From assembly GCA_033980235.1 (NCBI GenBank), contig CM067068.1, positions 32,893,046-32,957,045 of the forward strand: 64,000 nucleotides of DNA, given 5' to 3'. The notes beneath the pieces were generated by a model, which was not told the origin of the DNA, ran no database searches, and saw nothing but the letters and a program-made list of their open reading frames with translations. This DNA is from Diadema setosum (Eukaryota; Echinodermata; Echinoidea; Diadematoida; Diadematidae). The number at the start of each line of letters is the position of its first letter. The stretch's first letter is position 1. A program made the translations under genes and the position numbers. Below are positions 23,591 through 34,760 of the stretch, one piece after another.

Positions 23591-24240
23591 AAACCTTACT
23601 CCCAAATAATACATTATATCCTGAACTTCATAATCAGGCGATCGATTTCAGTGGGATCAAATCAAGTTGTAGAAAAAAAAAGGTTGTGCTGGTGTATAAT
23701 GTTCCAGAACGTGTGAGTATGAATGCGGTACAGAGTCAACAGCGTTGTAGTGTACATTGCTTTGAATAGTGGTACATGTAGCCAGAAATGCAATTGAACG
23801 TGACATCCACCTGGTGTTTACCGCATACATTGTAGAGTGAGGAAAAAAAAGAGAAGAAAAAAAAAATCGAAACCCAGGTGGTTACAAGGATGCCGCCTTA
23901 AACAGTAATCAAGGGCTAGTCGATCAATACTAGTGTGTTGGAATTCAACGGTTTAAAAAAAAAATGCTTGTGTTTGTGTAGAGTGTCACGGAACGTCAGA
24001 ATAGGAATGTACATTATACAGAGTCGTTGCATGCAAGTGTACTTAGTTACGATGGTATTACAGCCAGCAATGTATTTGTTTGTGACATTCACCTGGTGTT
24101 TTATTGCATAGGGTTGAAAAAATCGCCTCAAACTCCCTAGGGCCATAAAAAAAAAAAATGAAGTGAGATCTGTGTGACTATTACTGGCACAGAGCAATCA
24201 TTATTCTGCAATGCGGGTACGAAAGAAAAACGACTGGTGA
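22050..24240. repeat. Degenerate tandem array, units of about 340 bp
   Basis: A recurrent pair of landmarks defines the units. One is a CATATCGCCTCAAACTATC-like phrase near 22191, 22527, 23215 and 24117. The other, some 70 bp later, is an AATGTGGGTACAAAA-like phrase near 22266, 22597, 23299 and 24211. The distance between the first two units is about 335 bp, and later units are diverged and partly missing. The array lies on the 5' side of the minus-strand LINE. No coding frame was found. Confidence 0.55.
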
Positions 24241-25040
24241 TTTTTATTCTTAGTGTACGTGTGTAGGTCAATCACAGCTAAAGTACAAGGGCATACTAGT
24301 CACCAAAGCACACTCACGAAACAGTTATTATCATTATCATGCTGGTTATTAATTACATGTACCCGGGGCAGTTGTCAATGCTTAATACGATCATTATGGG
24401 TAATGAATATATATACATTGTATACATTGTATATATCTTTGAACATTAAAAACTACAGTCAATACTGTCTTCTGATTAGATAACATGGTTGGAAAAACTG
24501 ATGAAAGCTGTACCTTTTATCCGAAGAAAAAAGGAATCCAAAAGCGTTCACAAATCTGTTTATCAAATGAGTGAAAAACTGGGAAGTTTAGATGTAGGGT
24601 AGACGTTATTATCAAAAAACAGCATAAAAAATAAGTATTAGCAGATAGAGATCATGCAGACCGAATGTTGACAAATTTCAAAATAATAATACCTACTATA
24701 TGTTGAATATCCGAAAACTACTGTAAAAAAAAAAATAGATTTAAAAAAAGTTATTATCAAGAGTAAAAACTCTTATTGGCTATGATGGAGGCTTGAGACA
24801 AACGGAATAAATGTTAGATACCTAAATAATATTCGTGCCATTATAATAATGCATATCGGACAGGGTTAGTGTAGGCACTGAAAAAAACCAACAGGTTGGA
24901 TACATAACATACCAGGGATATAGAATTTACACCGTGAAATGACGGACATATAAACAGCATGTGCGTTGCACCTATTAAATCGAAGTGGTCCAGAGTGAAA
25001 TACATGAATTCATTAAATTTTCATTGTTTGTTATTCAATG
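24241..25040. other. Unassigned AT-rich sequence
   Basis: No gene, LINE piece or clear inverted repeat was seen. Confidence 0.4.
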
Positions 25041-25252
25041 CATCCAATCATAATAATCCAACAAATGAACATCTTGTTCATAACACTTCATTTAAACATG
25101 TCTTTTATATAGGTCATCCATGTCTTTTATATAGGTCATGTCTTTTATATAAGTCTTTTATGTCTTTTATATAGGTCATCCAATCATAATAATCCAACAA
25201 ATGAACATCTTGTTCATAACACTTCATTTAAATATGTCTTTTATATAGGTCA
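25041..25252. repeat. Compound tandem repeat
   Basis: A segment of about 77 bp, beginning CATCCAATCATAATAATCC, occurs at about 25041 and again at 25178. Between the copies the short unit GTCTTTTATATAGGTCAT is repeated several times with small changes. Confidence 0.8.
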
Positions 25253-26055
25253 TTTAGTCAATCGTCAATATGACAACAGAACAATCTGCCATAATACAAT
25301 CAGGATCGCTATAGCCCACAAAAAACAGACAAAAAAAAAAAAGAAAAAAAAAGTATCCATACAATCTGTTTAGATCTATTATTGAAGTTTCAGTACCAGA
25401 TGAAAATTTCGCTAAGACAGTATGGAAATAGGGCCTAGAACTCATCAAAGCTCACCATTCATCCTTTGTATGGTTGCCACTCTGTAGCACTCTTTGCTTT
25501 GAAGAATAACTGGACCTTGCTACCAACGACAACGATCTTTGTGGAGAGATTTTGTTCCTTCCTGGGCGACAGCAGCAAGGTTGCCACGCTCAGCCTTGAG
25601 AGCCGGGGGAGGTCGGTGCGCACACTGATTCTCAACCTGGGCTGAGCGATTCCGGGTTGAACGGTTACGGCATATCGTGGTCGTTTTTCGAAGGCGGAGA
25701 GCACTCGATTCCGTTGGGACATGTACACGAACTTCGCGATGATCGGTTGGGGAGCCTTATTTGCGTCGTTACGCCTCGGAAGTCGGTGAGCGTTGACTAG
25801 GGCAACTGACTGGGCTTCTTCGTCGCTCAAACCGAGACACACAAACGCTTCTCGAAGCACGTTTTCCACATTTTCGTCTGATTTTTTCTCCAAGCCGTAG
25901 AACAGGAGATTCGACTTTCGTTGGTAGATCTCTGATAGCACCAGCTTCTCTTGCAGGGAATCAATCTCCTTCTGGAGTTTTTCCTCCAATAGGGGTAGCC
26001 TTCCTTTCTCCAGATCTAATACACGAGCAGAATTATCTTCCACTGCAGCCTCTAG

Positions 26056-26607
26056 AGGGCTTTTTACACTTGTAAAATTTTGCTTAGCCCCGGACCAACG
26101 GTGGGGCTAAGGGGGGGGGGGGCCTTAGCCCCACCGTTGGTACGGGACTATCCTTAGCCCACTTTCTGTTTACACTCGTTTTTGCCAAAGTGGGCTAGCC
26201 CCACCGATAGTACGGTACTATCTGGCCCTGCAAAATAGCTAGGGGTTAGCACCGCAATTGCGGTGCCAAGCAAGTGAGTGTAAACAGAACGAAAAAATAA
26301 TCCTGGGCTAAGCGACGGAGACGAAGTCCGACCCTCACTGACCAATCAGAAACGAGGTAGTCAAGTGCTGCCGGTGCGTGCGTGTACGTGTACAGTACAC
26401 AGCGTAATTATGAATATTCATGTGGTTTGGAAAGTCCGGGGCTAAGAAATACAAGTGTAAAAAGGTCAGTTTTCTCCTTAGCCCCGGACAAGAGATAGTA
26501 CGGGACTAATTGGCAAGTGTAAAAAGCTGAAAAACTTGGTACGGGACTAACGATAGTCCTGGGTCAGAGAAAGTCCGGGGTTAAGAAACACAAGTGTAAA
26601 AAGCCCT
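26056..26607. mobile_element. Harbinger-like non-autonomous transposon in LINE ORF1
   Basis: Terminal inverted repeats AGGGCTTTTTACACTTGT at both ends are flanked by TAG at 26053-26055 and 26608-26610. A 3-bp target duplication is typical of PIF/Harbinger. Subterminal TTAGCCCCGGA-type words are repeated in both orientations, and a run of G lies at 26110-26122. There is no transposase frame. Ignoring the insert with one TAG restores the LINE ORF1 frame. Confidence 0.8.
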
Positions 26608-26760
26608 TAGGTCTATCATTCTCTTCTTCATAGAGGATATATCTGCATGAATGTCATCAAGCTTGGCACATACCTTGCTTGAGAAGTCGACGAGTTTTTT
26701 CTGCACGTCTGATAGCGTTGGCTCCATGTCCGTTTGGTCACCAGATTGCTGGCGAGACGG

Positions 26761-26921
26761 TAGCCTTTAAACAAGGCGACTCGCTCTGCGTGCCCCTGTG
26801 TAGCGCTTTACCCCACAAACCTGTTGGCCGGCGAGTGGAGCACTACTCGCCGGCCAACAGGTTTGTGGGGTAAACGCGCTATACGGGGTCACGCAGAGCG
26901 AGTCGCCTTGTTTAAAGGCTA
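26761..26921. mobile_element. 161-bp palindromic MITE with 9-bp target duplication
   Basis: The element begins TAGCCTTTAAACAAGGCGAC and ends with its reverse complement; the arms pair almost to the centre near 26842. GCGAGACGG flanks it at 26752-26760 and 26922-26930. A 9-bp duplication fits the Mutator-like group better than hAT (8 bp) or Tc1 (TA). It interrupts the ORF1 frame between VPPSR and QQSGD. Confidence 0.85.
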
Positions 26922-27032
26922 GCGAGACGGTGGCACTGGCGCTGCGGCTTTTTGCGTGGATGGAGGGACGGGTGACTTAGGGCGTGAGCACTGTGCACTG
27001 GTACTGGTGGAACGCTGAGATTGACCAGGCAT

Positions 27033-27270
27033 GGTTTTGCGCCTCAAGTCATAGGTTTTCCTCATTGAGAAAGACGCAAAAGGCAGTCACAAATTGTTCT
27101 ACAGGTGTGAAAGTGTAATACTACCCCTTTTGCCACGTCAATGGTTACCTCCAGGCATTGAAAATAGTATTATTTCTTGAGGTGAGGACGGAGTTCAAAG
27201 ATGGCGCGTCTACTCCATTTGGCTACTCCATTTCTTTTTGAAAACATATATGGTCAAATTTTCAACAAAC
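27033..27270 (-). other. Probable 5' UTR of the ORF1 LINE
   Basis: This directly precedes the ORF1 ATG on the minus strand and contains a GAGTAGACGCGCCATCTTTG segment that may mark the LINE 5' end. The boundary is inferred only. Confidence 0.4.
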
Positions 27271-27518
27271 TTAGTACTGTAGGTGCATTTATTGCTAGTG
27301 TCATGAATATATGAATATCATACCTCCCTGGACCATGGAGGTCCCTAAAGGCTTGTAGATATGGCCCTAGAGGTTCCCAAAGTCTTCCAATTTCCTCTCT
27401 CCCAAGTAAAAGTCTGTAAGAATGGATGGAAGGTGAACTTGAGATACTCAGTGAGGGCTGGACCCCTGGGTCTTTTATTCAGAAAGTGAGTGAGTTACAT
27501 GGTACCAGGATATGACAA

Positions 27519-28339
27519 GAACATTCTCTAAACAAATGTCCAAACTCATGAAACTTTTGTAGAGTAGCTTATGGATATAAGCTACTCTTAATTTGAATAG
27601 ATTTATGTATAAATATATGCAAATTTTTAATGAAATATAGGTAATTATTCCTGATTGGAACGTTTTCTACAACAGTGACTTTCAGCAGTAAAATTAAGAC
27701 CATAGACACCACCACTGGGTACCTTTTACAGATAGAGATATAAGCCTGTAGAGGAATTATGGTGGCAATTTTGCATTTATTAAATGCAAATATATGCAAA
27801 AAATGTATAAAGGGAAGCTTGAAAGTTACTGCTAATATCATAATTGTATTCCCTGACCTAAAAAAAAACAACAACATAGGTTTAGACACCAGAATATATT
27901 TTTTGTGGGTTTTATGTCCAGATATATAGCGACTTATTCCTGAGTGTACTTCATTTATGGTATACGAAGATACGGGCTTGCACAGGCAATATGGCGGCCA
28001 TTTTGCATATAATTATATGCAAATATATGCAAAAACTATATAAAGGGATGCTTGAAAGTTGCTACAGATAACATAATTGTATTCCTTGACCTAAAAAACA
28101 TAGGTTTAGAAACCGGAATTTACTTTCTATTGGTTACGTATCCCGAGATATAGGCATAAACAGGTTGTATGGCGGCCATTTTGAATTTATGCAAATTAGA
28201 CACTGATCCACCACTCGAATTTTAGGGAACTTTTAATACGTTATTTTAATAACTCTTCCGGGTCAAATGCAAGTGGAATCGTTTCTGTTGCAATTAGTTG
28301 TGGGTTAACCCACTTTTTGTCGTATTTTGACTGGACTAT
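27519..28339 (-). mobile_element. Unclassified repeat, copy B (inverted partner of copy A)
   Basis: The reverse complement matches 13771-14525 and 15003-15045. It ends at 28339 with the complement of AGTCCAGTCAAAATACGACA and holds the same three TGCAAAATGGCCGCC-type units. The 5'-truncated LINE fragment begins at the next base. The open frame at 27569-27889 is shared with copy A and is not thought to be a gene. Confidence 0.7.
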
Positions 28340-28396
28340 TACCTTGAACTTAAACATTGACTCCATTGTGTCGTATTAGTATCTCAAGAAACATAA
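28340..28396 (+). mobile_element. CR1-like LINE fragment, left half
   Basis: Aligns to the sense strand of the 17749-21476 LINE, to the part coding LTWNLHIDSICRTISRNVG. It is cut at 28396 by the large inverted-repeat element and continues at 35343. Confidence 0.7.
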
Positions 28397-29572
28397 CGTC
28401 GGTCGCATTACGAACCGGCGAATGTTCGAATTTGGGTCGATTTTTCAAAATTCACTTTTTTCCATTTTTTGAATGTCCATACCAAACTCTATCTATCCCC
28501 AAAATATCAAATCGCAAAATTCACGAAAACACCTATTTTTGGTAATGACGAATTTTCAAAATGTCCAAATGCTGCAATTTGTGACATTACGAACCGGCAA
28601 ATGTTTGTATACGCCGGTTCGTAAAATCCCTGCTCAGACGGTTACACACGTGAGGTATGTGGGGCGAATCGAGGAGCTTGCGAGGCCGCGAGCGAGGGCT
28701 CGTCATCACCATCAGTCCCATGCACTCGGAATCGTGCTGGTATGTAACTACTAGGTGCATTTTGTTGCTCATTTGTTATTTAATCTTCTGTTTAAAAACA
28801 AAAGTAATGATGATCGGGGCAGGTTAATGTGTAATCATAAAATATTACATCAGAGAAGTAGAATTGCGCGACAATATCATGTAAAAGTAGCTTGCCTGTG
28901 TATTTCATTTCCTTTTAGATCCTACACCTACCACCACAGGGGTCCTTGATTATTCTTGGTCAGAGATAAAGCAATCCTCCCATACAACCCTGATGCATTT
29001 TTTTAAAACTAAAGCATAGTAGAATCTATAAACTGAAAAAAAAAATATCGTGTAGCAATTGCAAATAACCAGGTAGAACTCTAAATAGGCCCTAAGTAAT
29101 AAATGATTATCATTGTTTTCAATAAAGATTCATATTGTCGCATTAAAAAAAAAAATAGTATTTAGGCCCTAAGTAAGAATGAGATTGCATGATGAGACTG
29201 TAAAAAGCGTTTAACAGTGTTAAGTGTTATAGTTACATAGCTTCCTTAAGCATGCAAGAAAAGCTACTCTGGCCTTTACTGTCTAACTGTAGATCCATAA
29301 AATCATAAACAGTAAATTTATAGGCTCTAGATCGAGGTTGTATTCACCGGTACGGTACTGGTACTTATTTTGATTACCGGTACAGATATCAATGAACTTT
29401 CAGAAAAAATTAAACGAAGTTGATTATCGGTACCGGTACTCACAGTTTTTTTTAACACTCATGTACAAGTATAAGCCTTTATCCAAGGATTTTATTCGAT
29501 GTAAGTTATCCTATTTGTGCCCTGATAACACAGACATGATTTTCCTTATTTATATCTTGGGGATATTTCTAG

Positions 29573-29731
29573 GAGCAGCAGGCCACTACAAGCAGGAGCC
29601 GAGTCCCTACAAACAAAGGCAGCACCGCTATCATTACAACTGTAGCAGCTAGCATCCAAGGAACATCAGCAGCACCTCTCCGCGCAGCAGCAGCATTAGC
29701 AGAGCCTGTAAAGTGCAACTGTAGCAGCTGA
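29573..29731 (+). pseudogene. Ala-rich exon-like segment, copy 1
   Basis: It follows a TTTCTAG acceptor-like site. The frame reads QATTSRSRVPTNKGS, then GTSAAPLRAAAALAEPV, before a TGA. Its second half is clearly related to the segment at 31537-31877 (ETSAAPLEAAAAAAAAAEPV), so the two arose by duplication. DNA further on, to about 29935, keeps degenerate copies of the same 27-bp repeat. Confidence 0.4.
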
Positions 29732-30831
29732 ACTTCTCCATACAATTGTAGTCGCGAAGCCTCTACATACTACAGTAGGCCTACTGACAGTACTATTGCA
29801 ACAGAGCGTCTACGTATGCTACCGTAAAACTCTACATTTGTAGCAGCATGATCTTAACTTACAACCGTAGCAGCTGAGCCTTTCAGACTGTAGAGCCTCT
29901 ACGTACGGTACTACAGCCGCAGAGAGTAGTGGTGATGAGGATGTTTTTCCTTCTGCCTATATAATGGTAAGTTTGATTCATAACAAGTGATTATGGTACC
30001 GGTACTTGTGGACCATAAAGTGTACCGGGAACCAGGTATTCACAAACATTTCTCTGTTTACATAATATGTAGGTGAATGGAATAGGTCATTTATTACTTC
30101 CAGTGGAACAGATGATTGGACAATACCATGTCATTTGACAGAAATCACTGTTTTGATATCTGGAATATAATGTACCTTTACTGTAATGTTGATCTTATCT
30201 AACTCTACTGTCAAGTATCTTATGTAGATATTAACCTTGTGAGGACAGGCTGATGTTGATATTACAAGCTCTTCCCTAGACACCTGCTTGAGCATACTTG
30301 GGCAAGTTTCTAATGGCCTTACTGTAATTATGTCATACATGTATATCAATGTTGACTGCTACTCAATGTAGTAAAAGAGAAAAAAGAAACAAGCACTTCT
30401 GTGTATAAGATTGTTAGGTTTTTATGTGAAAGACATCACATTTCTAATCAAAGAATGTGTAGTAGTTATCATTATTTACCTTTGCCAACCCCAAGGTGTA
30501 AAAGCTCGAACAATAGCACCTAAATTACTATGCCCTTCAGAGATCAGCAGACTTTGATGACAATTTGCATTTCGAATAGGTATGCTGGCTGTAGCTATTT
30601 TCATTTTGTCTCACAATATATTGCTATTGTAGTTGATTGCCTGTAAATAATTTCCTTTTGTTATTTGTTTTTTCTTCTGAAATTGTGCTTTGGCTCTAAG
30701 AAATACTCTTCTTCACATTTTTCAAACTTGCAGGTACTTGTAATGTTTTATCACATAGTGTATGAAACAACTGTCAAATTTCTCACTGAAATTGTCCATA
30801 CAATTTTTTGTGTGTTTTTGAACCACCATAG

Positions 30832-31050
30832 GCATAGATGTTCTTGTCAAGTGGAAGAGGGATGGTTCTATGAATCCTGTCAGCGCAAGTGACCTCTATC
30901 ATGCTCAACGGACCAAACCGAAGCAAGGTTACTGCGTACATATGAGAAGTGAAAATGGCTGGTGGAAAGGGAGGGTGCTTCAAGTCTTCAACATGCCCAT
31001 GGATGGACGTAGGATGTCAGATGACGAGGGCATTCCTCTTTCTGCCTGAG
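30832..31050 (+). pseudogene. Exon-like segment of an unrecognised protein
   Basis: It is bounded by an ACCATAG acceptor and a CTGAG|GTAATT donor-like site. It codes IDVLVKWKRDGSMNPVSASD, then a charged and aromatic stretch with GWWKGRVLQVFN, and ends in a TGA just before the donor. The short beta-rich pattern (VKWKRDG... then GYCVHM... then WWKGRVL) recalls small chromatin- or nucleic-acid-binding barrels such as Tudor-like folds, but this is a visual impression and I do not assign a family. The stop suggests a terminal or decayed exon of the gene carried by the large inverted-repeat element. Confidence 0.4.
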
Positions 31051-31536
31051 GTAATTTGAATACATAGTTACTGATTTGTTATACATCAATGAGTTTATCA
31101 AGATATATTATGTCTTTTTTCATTTTAAAATATGTAGAGATTTTTATGCATAGTATCATGTAGGTACAATGTACTTTCATTGCATTGCCATTTCAATATA
31201 AATGTTCAATTCTATGTAATGAATAAAACGAATGTTGTAATTATATTGCAGTTTGTAATGACTGTAGGATGCTGAAGACTGTTAGCTTTCCACTTCCTTC
31301 CTTTAAAAGTCTGATATTGATTATTACTTACAATGTATTATGTCAACGTCTCTTCTCAGTCCCAAAACAAAATCAATTACTGATAATTTGCTTTTAATGT
31401 GCATGTAATACACTGTAGATTCTAGTGTCCATGATAGATGTTTGCAAGTACAAAATATCTAGTATAAATCTTGTTGATTCTACCCTCAGGATTGTAACAT
31501 AATTTATTCATTGATGATTGCTTAAAACTTCCCCAG

Positions 31537-31877
31537 CAGTATTGTTACCTGCGACAGCAGTAGCAGAGCCTCAACGTCGATTTGTAACAGCTGAATCCCC
31601 AGAAACATCAGCAGCACCGCTTGAAGCAGCAGCAGCAGCAGCAGCAGCAGCGGAGCCTGTACATACAGCCCTAGCAGCTGAGCCTCTACATACGACAGCA
31701 GTGGTAGAGCCTCTACTTACAACTGTAGCAACTGAGCCTCTACTTACCACTGTAGCAGCAGAGTCTCTATTTGCAACTTTAGCATCTGCACTTCCAGGAA
31801 CATCAGCAACACTGCTAGAAGCAGCAGCAGCAACAGAAGCAGAGCCTCTACAAACAAATGTGGTGTCCGCATTCTAA
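31537..31877 (+). pseudogene. Ala-rich exon-like segment, copy 2, with 9-aa repeats
   Basis: After an acceptor-like CCCCAG at 31531-31536, the frame VLLPATAVAEPQRR leads into a poly-Ala tract (GCA repeats) and at least five copies of a 27-bp, 9-residue unit of the form TVAAEPLLT. The stop is a TAA after VVSAF. It is low complexity and probably disordered. It may be coding sequence of the large element or simply an expanded minisatellite. Confidence 0.4.
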
Positions 31878-32933
31878 GAAACAACGCAGCAATGTTACCT
31901 TTGAAACTGAAGGTAATTCAACTGGAGTTGAGAAGTTCAGGGCATTGTATAACTGCTGTTTGTATTTCTTGCATTATCTGTCTGTGTGGTGTAAATTCCT
32001 AAAAAAGCAATTATGAGCCAAAACTTAAGTTTCCAATAACAAATGTAAAATAATCTAAACATGTGATAAATACTTTGATTATCTTTTTTTTCTTTTATCC
32101 TTTACTCTTGTAAAAAAAGTTTGTGGCAGGCAACCTGTAAAATTTAAAGAAAATAGTTTGTCTTCTGCAAACAATAGTTAAAAAAAACAGTAAATGAAGT
32201 ACGGTAACAATTATTCAACCAGACTTGGCAGTTTCATCAAATTATGTATTTGTTTTCCTTGCATTAGGTGTACCTGATTTCAGTTTGAAAGCAGACTAAG
32301 TCCCCCACTCCTTTAATTTTCTTATTTCAGATTACAAAGAATACTGAACCTTGCTGGATGATGGAAAACTGTTAAATCTCGAGAAAGCAATGTCCCTGTC
32401 AGACATTGAAGAACCAATTTTGATGGTAACCAGACACAGTCCAAAGCAATAGAAAAATGTTTGTGAAGTGTAATGGAAGTACAGCATATTCATATGCTGT
32501 ATGTATTTTATACTGCCCTCTATCTAGTGTTGTGGGTATACATCTGGTTGTATTTACATTATTATATCTAGTGCACTAACTGTTGACCAACTTTCCTAAA
32601 ATAAAGACCATTTAGGCAAACTACATGTTTCTTGTAAGGAAAGGAAAGGGAATTATTGGTGAATTTCTTGCTCATAATGCCTTGTACAAATATAGACTTG
32701 TTGCATGATCAAGTTTGTAATACTTTCTGGTAATTGTTTTATCTTCAGTGTTACATATTTTCTACATGCTTTCAATAATTTCAACACAGCTTCACATAAA
32801 TTGACCAATTTTGATCACTTCGGGAGGACCTTATTCAAATATAAAAGAAACAATAGAAATAAAGTGTAGTGTTCCAGTATGTATTCCATTTATTGTCTTT
32901 TCATTGCAAATTTGGAAACTACTGCCATTCAGG

Positions 32934-33321
32934 CTTTTGAGGGAGTGGAAGATAGATGTCAGTGCAAAGCCAGAAGATTTTCATGTGGAAGAATCTGTAG
33001 GTACTGATATCAGTTCTATTCCTGATAGATCTTCAGTTGTCATGAAAAAATTCATGGAATCTAAAACAGAATTGTCAAAGAAAAGCTGAACAGTGAGGAA
33101 GCCTACAAAAAGTCAGAAATATTTGTAGATGGTAGAACACATTTTAACTATCAAAGATGTGATTCAACACGTAACCATAAATCTTTCGGCTATGATTGCC
33201 TCAGTGAAAATGACAGAATGTTTATCAGACAATATTATCATGCCTTGAAAATTCTGGTCCTAGAAAGAGAATGGCTAGCCAGACATGTTATTAACACTTT
33301 GTCATGTTGTCCCCCATCCTA
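32934..33321 (+). pseudogene. Exon-like segment with one frameshift
   Basis: After a CATTCAG acceptor-like site, one frame reads LLREWKIDVSAKPEDFHVEE to SKTELSKKS and stops. A second frame takes over at about 33070 and reads KLNSEEAYKKSEIF, then LSENDRMFIRQYYHALK, to a TAA at 33319. The two joined look like a single decayed coding region. I do not recognise the family. Confidence 0.35.
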
Positions 33322-33399
33322 AGGACAGCAAAAAGAGAATGACGTACACTACTCTCCTCCCATCAGTCCAGTAGTTGGCAGACTGTTAAAGTTTGTAGA

Positions 33400-33960
33400 C
33401 TCGTGTTTATAAACACATTGGGTATCACTTTCATTAATTCAACCCTGGGCAAAATTACCTTGTGAAGTGTGAAGAGAATGGTACACTTGATCATGTTATT
33501 GCACTATTTGTGACTAACATGCGTACTACTCTAATACATTTGTGAAGTCGAAGAAATGCAGAACTTCTCACCAATTTACAGGTCAGATTACCTCGTGAAG
33601 TGTTGGGAGAATTTTGTATTTTGTATGTTATTGCACCACTTTTATAGTGGTCAGAACACAATTCTGAAATGCAACAAATGCCTAACTTCTCATCGATTTC
33701 CAAGTGAGATTACATTGTGAAGTATCATGGAGAATGTCACATTTATTTTGTATTAATTGTGATATAATGTATTGTAATAATAGTGTACAATGTTATTATT
33801 GTGAGTTGTCGAAAATGCAAAAAAAAAAAAATCACTAATTTACAGGTTATATCTGGAAGTTTGAGGAGAATGCTTTTTTTTTTTTGTAGTTACTGTATGT
33901 AATTATGAACACACATGTGGTATGGTGCATTTTGAATTGATAAAATGCAGAATTTTTCAC
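33400..33960. repeat. Degenerate tandem repeat, units of about 130-145 bp
   Basis: A phrase like AAATGCAGAACTTCTCACCA followed by AGATTACCTCGTGAAGTG recurs near 33420, 33555, 33672, 33808 and 33945 with substitutions and gaps. It lies inside the large inverted-repeat element. Confidence 0.6.
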
Positions 33961-34189
33961 AAACTTGGGGACTGGTGAATAGAAAACAAACAAAAGAAAA
34001 GAACAAGGGAATAGAAAAAAGAGGAGTTAGAGAGACACAGATACCTAGAATTTGGAGAACGAGGTGATAATGACTGCTTTGTAAGAGGGTACATGTATAT
34101 GTGTGTGTGTTCGAGTGTGTGTACTGGTATGTGCGTGTATAGTGTGTGTTTGTGTTTACATGGGTGTAATTATATTTTCTCAATATTGG

Positions 34190-34760
34190 TAATGAATTTA
34201 CACTTTTTTACAGACAGTGACTACCAGGCACACTTTTAGTACTCATCCAGTAATCAATAAAAACCCATTGCACAGTTTGATAACATTACTGGCATCAACA
34301 TAATGTGTAAAGAAAGTAGGTTGTGTGTGTGGGTTCGAGTGTGTTTACTGGTTTTGGTATGTGCGTGTATAGTGTGTGTTTGTGTATGTTTGTGTTTGTA
34401 TGGCTGTAATTATATTCTCTCAATAGGCCTACTGATACTGGTAATGAATTTAACACTTTATTTATAGATAGTGACAGGGCTGCCAACATTTGAAACTAGT
34501 TGAGAGTGAGACCCCCATTGGCCAATGCTATGATTTAGGAGGCAAAATGAGTGAGATCAATAGAAATGTATGCAAATGAAATCAAGTTTTAGAGTGAGAA
34601 AGGACCAAAATGAGTGAGTCTTACTCTCAATGAGTGAGAGTTGGCAGCCCTGCAGTGACTACCAGGCACACTTTAGAACGGTACTCATCCAATCAAAAAC
34701 CCATTGCACAGTTTGATAACATTACTCGCATCAATGTGTAAAAGTACAGGTAGGTTGTAT
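34190..34760. repeat. Imperfect direct duplication around a nested MITE
   Basis: The phrase GTGACTACCAGGCACACTTT, with the following CCCATTGCACAGTTTGATAA, appears at about 34215-34290 and again at about 34654-34735. A GTGTGTTTGTGTTT-rich stretch is likewise repeated (about 34100-34160 and 34320-34400). Confidence 0.7.
34475..34652. mobile_element. hAT-like MITE nested in the large element
   Basis: Inverted ends CAGGGCTGCCAAC and GTTGGCAGCCCTG. The flanks share AGTGAC next to each end, and the sister copy of the host duplication, which lacks the insert, shows the intact target. The CAGGG start and a roughly 8-bp imperfect duplication suit hAT. Both subterminal parts contain GAGTGAG words. Confidence 0.75.

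Larger units (their letters stand above)
25459..27032 (-). pseudogene. LINE ORF1 (L1-type RNA-binding protein) split by two transposons
   Basis: The ATG at 27032 starts MPGQSQRSTSTSAQ, a Ser/Pro-rich N-terminus. A heptad-rich coiled-coil segment follows, around 26750-26610 and again from 26050. Then comes an RRM-like block with LLFYGLEKKSDENVENVL, VNAHRLPRR and IIAKFVYMSQR. This order (disordered tail, coiled coil, RNA-binding core) is that of ORF1 proteins of L1/Tx1-type LINEs. The frame is broken at 26761-26921 and 26056-26607 by DNA transposons. If each insert plus one target duplication is ignored, codons run on without a stop to 25459. No ORF2 follows, so the LINE copy is incomplete. Confidence 0.8.

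Noticed and set aside
21477..27032. ORF1 at 25459-27032 as the ORF1 of the CR1-like LINE at 17749-21476
   Set aside because: They are on the same strand, but ORF1 is of L1/Tx1 type and 4 kb of unrelated repeats separates them; two different elements are more likely.
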